NCBI GenBank assembly: GCA_042091375.1
Contig: JBELHO010000036.1
Coordinates: 1 to 32,934 of the forward strand
Reading direction: 5' to 3'
Length of the DNA: 32,934 nucleotides
Origin: JBELHO01 sp042091375
GTDB lineage: Bacteria > Pseudomonadota > Gammaproteobacteria > Enterobacterales > Alteromonadaceae
A program made the translations under genes and the position numbers. The notes under the pieces are model-generated. The model saw only the letters and a list, made by a program, of their open reading frames with translations. It did no database searches and was not told where the DNA came from. Positions 8,884-15,829 of this stretch are shown in pieces (the stretch's first letter is position 1; every line of letters begins with the position of its first letter).

Positions 8884-8939
8884 TGCATTTTAATCCGCTT
8901 AGTTGTCAGTGATATTGACTTAACCTCGATTGTTATGGG

Positions 8940-11240
8940 TTATTTATTATTGAATTGATTATCACTGAAACGGGTTAAACCTTGTTTCGATTTTGAAAAA
9001 TTGCGATCAACTTGTTTTTTGTTACGGCGCTGCTTTACCTGTTGGCCTGGTGAAGTTTTATGGCCACTGGCATTGTTTTTACCTTTACCTTTGCCTTTGT
9101 GTTTGTAGTGCTGTTTATTTTGCTCATTTCGAGTTTCAGCAGGCACTAAGCACTCAGGGCTAGAGCCGATCAGCTTTCTTGCTAAGCCCATTTTAGTCAG
9201 TGCTTCGCGAATAATAGGCCAGTTGGCAGGATCGTGGTAGCGCAATATTGCCTTGTGTAATCGACGTTGAATAGTGCCTTTAGGCACAGACACCGAGGCG
9301 CTGTCTTTTTTTACATTTTTCAATGAGTCTATTTCGGTATGATAAAGTGTAGTGGCGTTAGCTAATGGCGAGGGATAAAAATTTTGCACTTGATCTAATT
9401 TAAAATCACGCGCTTTTAGCCACACGGCTAAATTGATCATATCTCTATCGGTAGTGCCTGGATGAGCAGAGATAAAATAGGGGATCAGGTATTGTTTTTT
9501 GCCTGCTAACGTCGAATAGTGATCGAACATTTCTTTAAATTTGTCATAACTACCCATGCCCGGTTTCATCATTTTGCTCAATGGGCCTTGTTCGGTATGC
9601 TCGGGAGCAATTTTCAGGTAACCGCCAACATGATGGGAAGCGAGTTCTTTAACATAATTCGGATCGGCAATGGCCAGATCGTATCTAACGCCTGAGGCAA
9701 TTAAAACCTTTTTAATGCCCTTTACTTTTCTTGCGCGTCGATAGAGGTTAATGGTTGGAGTGTGATCGGTATCTAAGTGACCACAAATAGTTGGCCAAAC
9801 GCAAGATGGCTTGCGACAGGTCGCTTCTGCTTTTTTACTTTTACAACGCAATTTATACATATTGGCGGTTGGTCCACCTAGATCTGAAATAACTCCGGTG
9901 AACCCCGGTACTTTGCGTTTAATATCTTCAATTTCCTCAATAATTGAGTCTTCACTGCGGCTTTGAATGATCCGTCCTTCATGCTCAGTAATAGAGCAGA
10001 AAGTACAGCCGCCAAAGCACCCACGCATAATATTGATTGAAGTTTTTATCATCTCATAGGCCGGTATTTTGGCTTTGCCATACACAGGGTGAGGAACGCG
10101 CTGGTATGCTAAGCCAAACACTCCATCCATTTCTTGTTCTGATAAAGGCTGAGCAGGTGGATTTAGCCATATCAATCGATCGCCGTGCCGCTGAGCAAGA
10201 GGCATAGCCGAAGTGGGGTTGACCTCTTGATGAAATATCCGCGAAGCATGGGCATAAAGAATTTTATTATCCCTTACTTGTTCAAAGGTTGGCAGGTTGA
10301 TATAGGTAGTTAACCAAGGCTTTTTTTTGTCTGCCCATGATTTGTTTTGATGAGTAGTCGCTCGGTATTCACTTAACTGGATTGGTTGTGCTGTTTTTGT
10401 TATGTCACTTTGCACTTTTGAGGCAGTACTGGCATCAATGATATTAACATCGCTATTTTGCTCAGCGCAGTTAGAGGGTATTTCTTGATAAGGGCTGATG
10501 ATGGCGTCAATTTTACCCGGTTTATCAATATTGCGCGAGTCAATACCTTGCCAACCGGGCATAGCTTGTTTGGTGATAAAGGCACTACCGCGAACATTAG
10601 TGATATGTTTTATGTTTTCGCCGTTGGCAAGGCGGTGAGCTATTTCGACAATTGGCCGTTCAGCATTACCGTACACTAACAAATCGGCTTTGGCGTCAAA
10701 CAGTACTGACTGACGCACTTTATCAGACCAGTAATCATAATGGGCAATTCTGCGTAGACTTGCTTCTATACCGCCAATGATAACCGGTATCCCTTTGTAT
10801 GCTTGTTTACAGCGTTGTGTATAGGCAGCTACCGCTCTGTCTGGGCGTTTACCACCTTCATTATTAGGTGTATAGGCATCATCGTGGCGAAGTCTTCGCT
10901 CAGCAGTATAACGATTAATCATCGAATCCATATTGCCAGCGGTCACACCGAAGAATAGGTTGGGTTTACCTAAGGCTTGAAAAGCATCAACTGAATGCCA
11001 GTTCGGTTGCGCAATAATACCAACGCGAAACCCCTGTGCTTCAAGCATGCGCCCGATAACCGCCATACCGAAACTCGGGTGATCAACATAAGCATCACCG
11101 GTAACAAGGATAATATCGCAACTATCCCAACCTAAGTCATCCATTTCCTGGCGTGACATAGGCAAGAATGGTGCGGTGCCATAGCACTCAGCCCAATACT
11201 TTGGATAGTCGAATAATTGTTGTTGTCTTGCTGCAAGCAT
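8940..11240 (-). CDS. ygiQ: YgiQ family radical SAM protein (UPF0313)
   Basis: A large (766 aa) radical SAM enzyme of unknown reaction. The [4Fe-4S]-binding CX3CX2C motif is RGCFGGCTFC, with cysteines 408, 412 and 415. The N-terminal part (APFLPMSRQEMDDLGWDSCD, then ILVTGDAYVDHPSFGMA) is the diagnostic YgiQ segment, and the following ITEHEGRIIQSRSEDSI also matches. A second cysteine group lies near residue 470 (KAEATCRKPSC). The last 60 residues are a basic Lys/Gly/Asn-rich tail (KGKGKGKNN) typical of the family, possibly RNA-binding. The start ATG has no clear Shine-Dalgarno sequence, but the N-terminus lines up with E. coli. It is convergent with the amidohydrolase. Confidence 0.95.
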   Translation of the reverse strand: MLAARQQQLFDYPKYWAECYGTAPFLPMSRQEMDDLGWDSCDIILVTGDAYVDHPSFGMAVIGRMLEAQGFRVGIIAQPNWHSVDAFQALGKPNLFFGVTAGNMDSMINRYTAERRLRHDDAYTPNNEGGKRPDRAVAAYTQRCKQAYKGIPVIIGGIEASLRRIAHYDYWSDKVRQSVLFDAKADLLVYGNAERPIVEIAHRLANGENIKHITNVRGSAFITKQAMPGWQGIDSRNIDKPGKIDAIISPYQEIPSNCAEQNSDVNIIDASTASKVQSDITKTAQPIQLSEYRATTHQNKSWADKKKPWLTTYINLPTFEQVRDNKILYAHASRIFHQEVNPTSAMPLAQRHGDRLIWLNPPAQPLSEQEMDGVFGLAYQRVPHPVYGKAKIPAYEMIKTSINIMRGCFGGCTFCSITEHEGRIIQSRSEDSIIEEIEDIKRKVPGFTGVISDLGGPTANMYKLRCKSKKAEATCRKPSCVWPTICGHLDTDHTPTINLYRRARKVKGIKKVLIASGVRYDLAIADPNYVKELASHHVGGYLKIAPEHTEQGPLSKMMKPGMGSYDKFKEMFDHYSTLAGKKQYLIPYFISAHPGTTDRDMINLAVWLKARDFKLDQVQNFYPSPLANATTLYHTEIDSLKNVKKDSASVSVPKGTIQRRLHKAILRYHDPANWPIIREALTKMGLARKLIGSSPECLVPAETRNEQNKQHYKHKGKGKGKNNASGHKTSPGQQVKQRRNKKQVDRNFSKSKQGLTRFSDNQFNNK

Positions 11241-11607
11241 ATGATTTTGTTGTTAATGCAGTTATTGCTTTTAGGTAACACGAAATACATACCTAAACAC
11301 ACAACTCCATTGATCAGCCTTTAGTGGAAAATAATCAAAATTAGGGAGAGATTTTAGCAAAACTTAACGACAAAAGCAGGTTTTTATTAGTTATCAAAAG
11401 TGTTGGTAAGTATTTGTGATACTTTAGGTAGGTTATCAATAATGTGAAACTTACGCGATTTTGAAGCTAGTAGTTAAATATAGATGCCGTCGTCAATTTA
11501 TACATTGACAACGGCAGGAAATTATACGGTTACGTCGCTAACATTTACTAGGTCTAATAAGTAATGTATTACTATAAAAGTATGTTAGCTTTGATCAGTA
11601 ATGAATG
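11241..11607. other. Intergenic region upstream of ygiQ
   Basis: A 367-bp non-coding stretch between two minus-strand genes. It should hold the ygiQ promoter (no confident -35/-10 found) and, at 11485-11516, a hairpin that probably ends the fasciclin transcript. I see no reading frame with a ribosome binding site, nor any RNA gene. Confidence 0.5.
11485..11516 (-). terminator. Hairpin downstream of the fasciclin gene, probable terminator
   Basis: TGCCGTCGTCAA (11485-11496) and TTGACAACGGCA (11505-11516) form a 12-bp stem with one mismatch around the loop TTTATACA. On the minus strand it lies about 90 bp after the fasciclin stop. No strong U tract follows (ATCTATATTT), so it may stabilise the mRNA 3' end instead of acting as a classical terminator. 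Confidence 0.5.
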
Positions 11608-12105
11608 TTACTTGCTTGGTAATAGCACAGTGTCAATAACGTGAATAACGCCATTGCTTGCTTTAACATCGGCCATGACCACCTTGGCTTTGTTGATCAT
11701 CACATTTCCGCCTTCGACTTTCACCATAACTTTTTGTCCTTGCACGGTTGCTGCACTATCAACCTTAACAACGTCTGCCGCCATTACTTTGCCAGCAACC
11801 ACGTGATAGGTTAACACAGCCGCTAATTTGTCTTTATTTTCAGGTTTTAACAGCATTTCAACAGTACCTTTTGGCAACTTAGCAAATGCTTCATCTGTTG
11901 GCGCAAATACAGTAAAAGGACCATCACCTTTCAGGGTTGTAACTAGGTCGGCAGCTTTGACTGCGGCGACAAGGGTATTAAACGAACCGTTGGCAGCAGC
12001 TACGTCAACTATGTCTTTTTTCATACCGTGGTGACCGGCATGAGCTATTGACAAAAATGCGAAACTTACGGTGAGAGTTAATGCGGTAAACAATTTCTTT
12101 AACAT
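11608..12105 (-). CDS. Secreted fasciclin (FAS1) domain protein
   Basis: A 165-aa protein with an N-terminal signal peptide (MLKKLFTALTLTVSF, then AFLSIAHA) followed by one FAS1 domain covering nearly all the mature part. The FAS1 boxes are visible: GPFTVFAPTDEAFAKLP in the first half, LTYHVVAGKV in the middle and NGVIHVIDTVLLP at the C-terminus. Bacterial single-FAS1 proteins are extracellular or periplasmic and often linked to adhesion, but their roles vary. A longer frame starts at 12192; ATG 12105 is preceded by AAGGA at the right distance and puts the signal peptide at the N-terminus, so I chose it. It appears monocistronic. Confidence 0.92.
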   Translation of the reverse strand: MLKKLFTALTLTVSFAFLSIAHAGHHGMKKDIVDVAAANGSFNTLVAAVKAADLVTTLKGDGPFTVFAPTDEAFAKLPKGTVEMLLKPENKDKLAAVLTYHVVAGKVMAADVVKVDSAATVQGQKVMVKVEGGNVMINKAKVVMADVKASNGVIHVIDTVLLPSK

Positions 12106-12491
12106 GGTATTTTCCTTCGAGTTAACATAAGTGTTGGTTAATTTCAGAGTATAGGTACGCGATAGATGATCATTGAGATCAGTATAATTCATTCAGTAAA
12201 TAGCAAGTGTAATAGACCACAAGTCAAAAAATATATGTGTATAGAGAAAGTAAATAAGCTGATGTTAATCTTTATCAATCTGTATGGATTAGTAAATTCG
12301 CCAGTCAGCTGTTGTTGAATTACACTGTGTACTATAGTGTATAAAACACAATACATGGCTTGCGATTAAGCCCTGATATCAGGCTTTTTTCGCCGTGAAA
12401 TAGCCGTTGTATTGCCGCATTTTAATTTGTTTAACATTAATGTTTTTAACATTAGTTTTTTTGAGCGTATTAATACGATTTGGAGTAAATG
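12106..12491. other. Long intergenic region with unassigned control elements
   Basis: A 386-bp non-coding region between two divergent genes. It holds the fasciclin promoter, an imperfect 21-bp palindrome at 12321-12341 (ends TACACT and AGTGTA), and a rightward terminator-like hairpin at 12368-12390 about 100 bp before the next gene. No plus-strand gene that the hairpin could terminate is visible. Confidence 0.5.
12368..12390 (+). terminator. Rightward Rho-independent terminator without an upstream gene
   Basis: AAGCC (12368-12372) and GGCTT (12382-12386) form a stem around a nine-base loop, running into six Ts (12385-12390). Both genes to the left are on the minus strand, so it would end either a short untranslated RNA starting near the 12321-12341 palindrome or the leader of the gene at 12492 (attenuation). 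Confidence 0.55.
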
Positions 12492-12872
12492 ATGAATACG
12501 ATTAAGCATGGAATATCTATTGGTATTGAAAGAATTGACACGCACTTTTTTTTGTCGTTGAAGGCGGTTGGTACCTTAACACATCAAGACTATGAGATCA
12601 TAACCCCGTTAATTGATTCGGCTCTAGACGCAGTAAAGCAACCCAGTGTTGATGTATTAATTGACGGCACAGAATTACAAGGTTGGGAATTGCGCGCTGC
12701 TTGGGATGACATGAAACTGGGTTTAAAACACAATAACCAATTTAATAAAATAGCAATTTATGGCAATAAGAATTGGCAACAAATCGCAGCTAAAGTTGGC
12801 AACTGGTTTATTTCTGGCGAGGTTAAGTATTTTGATAATTTAGCCGAGGCTAGCAATTGGTTGAAAGCTTAA
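12492..12872 (+). CDS. SpoIIAA/SEC14-like STAS-fold protein
   Basis: A 126-aa soluble protein resembling the SpoIIAA-like (STAS/SEC14) family of small bacterial proteins. The pattern is an N-terminal strand region (FFLSLKAVGTLTHQDYEII), an acidic strand end (VDVLIDGTELQGWELRAAW), then FNKIAIYGNKNWQQ and a C-terminal EVKYFDNLAEASNWL. Members may bind lipids or act in signalling, but no function is established for this one. ATG 12489 and 12492 both fit; GGAG (12482-12485) is six bases from 12492, the better spacing. The stop codon lies only a few bases before the assembly gap, so what follows in the operon is unknown. Confidence 0.8.
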   Translation: MNTIKHGISIGIERIDTHFFLSLKAVGTLTHQDYEIITPLIDSALDAVKQPSVDVLIDGTELQGWELRAAWDDMKLGLKHNNQFNKIAIYGNKNWQQIAAKVGNWFISGEVKYFDNLAEASNWLKA

Positions 12873-12875
12873 CTC

Positions 12876-12975
12876 NNNNNNNNNNNNNNNNNNNNNNNNN
12901 NNNNNNNNNNNNNNNNNNNNNNNNNNNNNNNNNNNNNNNNNNNNNNNNNNNNNNNNNNNNNNNNNNNNNNNNNNN
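12876..12975. other. Assembly gap, 100 Ns
   Basis: Exactly 100 Ns, the conventional filler for a scaffold join of unknown length. Genes could be missing here, including any partner of the downstream periplasmic binding protein or of the upstream SpoIIAA-like gene. Confidence 0.99.
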
Positions 12976-13050
12976 GCTGCTGATCAAATAACCTGTATTT
13001 ATTGCAACTTGCTGGTAGTTGCCATTTTCTCTTACTGGTCTGACTTGGGT

Positions 13051-13078
13051 TTGGGCTTTTTAAAAATATCTGTATACT
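13051..13078 (+). promoter_or_regulatory. Candidate sigma70 promoter of the binding protein-kinase operon
   Basis: A good -10 TATACT (13073-13078) stands 16 bp after a poor -35 TTGGGC (13051-13056), leaving a very short 5' leader before the TTG start at 13103. The weak -35 would fit an activator-dependent promoter. Confidence 0.45.
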
Positions 13079-13102
13079 AGTCATTAATTTAGGTTACACG
13101 GA

Positions 13103-14110
13103 TTGTGTGGATTGGACTCTCAGATACTTAAAAAGTGGCGTTGGCGAATATGCGCAGCGATTTTTTTATTATTTGTCAATCGTGCTGCTATTGCTGATAG
13201 TGAAAAAATTGCTGTTTTTCTGCCTGTGGCGCAAGAGCCTTATAAGTCTATTTATCAGCAAGTTATCAGCGGTGTTCGCAGTGCTGCGGAAGCGTCTGCT
13301 AGCAATGTCTCGGTCGAAGCATTCTTGTTGGATAAAACCAGCAACAGTGAACAAATCAATAGCGCTTTAGATGATCAAAACATTGTAAACATCATAGTAC
13401 TAGGACGGTTAGGTTGGCGGTTAGCTAAACAATTAGCGAACAAAACAATTGATATAACAAAGCCTAATGGCGATATTTCGACGCAAAAAAAATACAATAT
13501 CATTTCTGGCGCTTTGCCTATTACCCCAAATGGCATCTCCGGGATCAGCTTGATCACTGATCCAAGTGACTTATTTCGGTATTTGCTGCAGGTGGCACCA
13601 AAAGTAAAAAATATTCATGTCGCTTACAGTGAAAAAAATCAGTGGTTAATTGATTTAGCTCAAGTTGAAGCAAACACTCAAGGGCTCAATTTTTTTGCCA
13701 AAAAAGTACAAACAACTAAACAAGCTATTGAATATTATCAACGCTTATTTGCATCCGGAGTCGCTCAGCAAGATGCACTTTGGTTGCCTCTAGACAAAAT
13801 AACATCTCACGATAAAGTCATTTTACCAATCGTTTTAGAAAATGCCTGGGCAAAAGAAGTGGCGGTGTTTTCGAGTAAACCTTCTCATGCCAAACGCGGG
13901 GTTTTATTTTCAACCTATCCGGATAATTTTTCATTGGGTAAAGACTTGTTTTCGATGACACAATCTTTAGCTAAAAACCCTGAACAAATATTGTTTTCGC
14001 CTTTGAAGTCGACTTTATTAGCGGTAAATTTGCGAACTGCAGCGCACTTGGGATTTAAATATAGCAACAAACAGCAGAAGCAATTTAAGTTAACGTTTCC
14101 GGAATACTGA
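13103..14110 (+). CDS. ABC-type periplasmic substrate-binding protein
   Basis: A 335-aa exported protein of the uncharacterised ABC substrate-binding type (ABC_sub_bind-like, the TrpX/XylF fold group). A basic start (KKWRWR) and hydrophobic stretch form a signal peptide ending near AAIA, about residue 31. The mature protein begins with a typical first strand, KIAVFLPVAQEPYKSIYQQV, followed by a Rossmann-like two-lobe layout. No ABC permease or ATPase gene is nearby. The gene ends two bases before a histidine kinase, so it probably presents a ligand to that kinase instead of feeding a transporter. The start is TTG 13103, with TTG 13112 as alternative; neither has a strong Shine-Dalgarno sequence. 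Confidence 0.82.
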   Translation: MCGLDSQILKKWRWRICAAIFLLFVNRAAIADSEKIAVFLPVAQEPYKSIYQQVISGVRSAAEASASNVSVEAFLLDKTSNSEQINSALDDQNIVNIIVLGRLGWRLAKQLANKTIDITKPNGDISTQKKYNIISGALPITPNGISGISLITDPSDLFRYLLQVAPKVKNIHVAYSEKNQWLIDLAQVEANTQGLNFFAKKVQTTKQAIEYYQRLFASGVAQQDALWLPLDKITSHDKVILPIVLENAWAKEVAVFSSKPSHAKRGVLFSTYPDNFSLGKDLFSMTQSLAKNPEQILFSPLKSTLLAVNLRTAAHLGFKYSNKQQKQFKLTFPEY

Positions 14111-14112
14111 GG

Positions 14113-15669
14113 ATGAAAGTGCTGTTAAATACAAAAAAGAAACCGGTGAGTTTTGAAAGTCAGCTACTAAAGTTGTTCATTATCAGTGTTATTTGTTTGA
14201 CCTTGTTAACTTCTTTATTGACGGCATGGCAAACCAGTCAGCAATTAAAATTAAATACTATAGATACCGGCCAGCAAGTGACGCAAAATTTTGCCAAACA
14301 GATCACTTTAGCTTTATTAACGGCAAGTCAAGAAAATGGTTTAGATGCCGTAGATAGTGCGTTGGGCTTTGAATCTGTTGTCGAAGTTTCAGTTTATAAT
14401 GTACAAGGAAATCTGTTGTTGAGTTCAGCTGCCGTGGCAACCACTCAAAGTGTAAAAAATCTGACAGAATTGTTAATAGACAAACAGTTAATAGAATACA
14501 ATCAAGCATGGTTGTTTAGTGCACCAGTTATTTTTACCACAGAGTCTTTTGATAGCTCTATGGTTGATCCCGCCGATGAAAGTATACAGCGGCAGACCTT
14601 AGGTTACGTGACTGTTAAATACGACAAAAAGGCGTTGCGGGCAATTCAACGCTCTATTTTTGTCAGTAACCTAGTCATAGGCGCTGTTGTGGCGCTAATT
14701 TTATCTTTGGCGATCAGAGTGTTGCTAAAACACTTAACTCAGCCCTTACTGGCCTTAAAAGACATTATGGAACAAGCCAATATGTCAGGAAACTACCCTA
14801 AAGCAAAAGAGTTAGGGGCGTTAGAGATGAAATATATTGCCCGATCTTTTAACCGCATGATGTCAACTCTCGAACGTCAAAACACCGCACTGGCGCACAG
14901 TAAAGACACCTTGGAATCAGAAGTGGAAATAAGAACCCAAGAGTTAGTAGTTGCCAGAGATGGTGCGTTAACAGCGAGTCGTCACAAGTCTGAATTTTTG
15001 GCTAATATAAGCCATGAATTGCGCACCCCTTTACAAGCGATTATCGGTTACACCGATCTAGTCAGAGAAGAGTTAGAACTTGTCTCTATGAATGAACAAG
15101 TGGATGATTTGCATAAAATTACCCGAAGTGCGCAAAATTTGTTGGCCTTGATCAACAATATTCTCAATTTATCGAAAATTGAAGCTGGCCGCATGGATCT
15201 CTATTTAAAGCCAGTAAATACCAAGCAGTTAGTTAAGGAAGCAGTCGAAACCGTGATGCCGATGGCAAAAGCTAATGGCAATCAACTCAATGTTGAATTG
15301 GGAAAATTATCATCAACCTTGTTACTTGATCGTCAGAAAATGATGCAAATATTTTTGAATTTATTGAGTAATGCGAGTAAATTTACTCAAAACGGGTTAA
15401 TTACTTTTACTGTGCACAATGATCAAAGGTTTCTTTATTTTTCGGTACAAGATAACGGCGTAGGTATTGAAAAAAGCAAGCTAACGTATATTTTTGAACA
15501 GTTTACGCAAGTAGATGGCAGCCAAACACGCAAGTTTGAGGGTACTGGGTTAGGCATGGCAATCACCCAAAACTTCTGTCAGTTGATGGACGCAGAATTA
15601 ACTGTTGAAAGTGAGTTAGCAAAAGGCTCGTTGTTTACGGTTAAGTTACCAATAAAACTTGCTGACTAA
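14113..15669 (+). CDS. Membrane sensor histidine kinase
   Basis: A 518-aa two-component kinase. Transmembrane segments at about 17-39 and 183-205 enclose a periplasmic sensor domain of some 140 residues, followed by HAMP (about 205-260), a coiled-coil linker, HisKA with HKSEFLANISHELRTPLQ (phosphoacceptor H301), and HATPase_c with the N box (NLLSNASKF), G1 (DNGVGI) and G2 (GTGLGMAI). It has no receiver domain. The start lies two bases after the stop of the periplasmic binding protein, so the two are surely co-expressed and may form one sensor unit. No classical response regulator follows; the nearest receiver is in the c-di-GMP protein at 21457-23958. GTG 14119, with GAGG six bases upstream, is an alternative start. 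Confidence 0.94.
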   Translation: MKVLLNTKKKPVSFESQLLKLFIISVICLTLLTSLLTAWQTSQQLKLNTIDTGQQVTQNFAKQITLALLTASQENGLDAVDSALGFESVVEVSVYNVQGNLLLSSAAVATTQSVKNLTELLIDKQLIEYNQAWLFSAPVIFTTESFDSSMVDPADESIQRQTLGYVTVKYDKKALRAIQRSIFVSNLVIGAVVALILSLAIRVLLKHLTQPLLALKDIMEQANMSGNYPKAKELGALEMKYIARSFNRMMSTLERQNTALAHSKDTLESEVEIRTQELVVARDGALTASRHKSEFLANISHELRTPLQAIIGYTDLVREELELVSMNEQVDDLHKITRSAQNLLALINNILNLSKIEAGRMDLYLKPVNTKQLVKEAVETVMPMAKANGNQLNVELGKLSSTLLLDRQKMMQIFLNLLSNASKFTQNGLITFTVHNDQRFLYFSVQDNGVGIEKSKLTYIFEQFTQVDGSQTRKFEGTGLGMAITQNFCQLMDAELTVESELAKGSLFTVKLPIKLAD

Positions 15670-15763
15670 CAATGGAATTTGTTTTGTTTGTGAAAACCAG
15701 ACAATTATTTCGACGAAAATGTGTAAAATTAATATTACAGGATGATAAATCGTTTAAGGGATT

Positions 15764-15829
15764 ATGAATAACGGCACAACGGGTGTAAATAAAAACCAAT
15801 ATAATAAAAATTATCACAAGGGGTTTTAA
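15764..15829 (+). CDS. Possible 21-residue leader ORF before the TonB receptor
   Basis: ATG 15764 opens a frame of 21 codons rich in Asn and Lys. Its TAA stop (15827-15829) touches the receptor's ATG, in the same frame. AAGGG (15756-15760) lies three bases before its start, a short spacing. It could be a leader controlling receptor translation or a chance frame in an AT-rich leader. Confidence 0.25.
   Translation: MNNGTTGVNKNQYNKNYHKGF

Noticed and set aside
12869..13084. Minus-strand reading frame crossing the N gap
   Set aside because: Half of its residues come from Ns and it has no homology or ribosome binding site; it is an artefact of the gap.
14113..15669. Hybrid kinase with its own receiver
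   Set aside because: The protein ends right after the ATPase domain; no receiver sequence follows within the frame.
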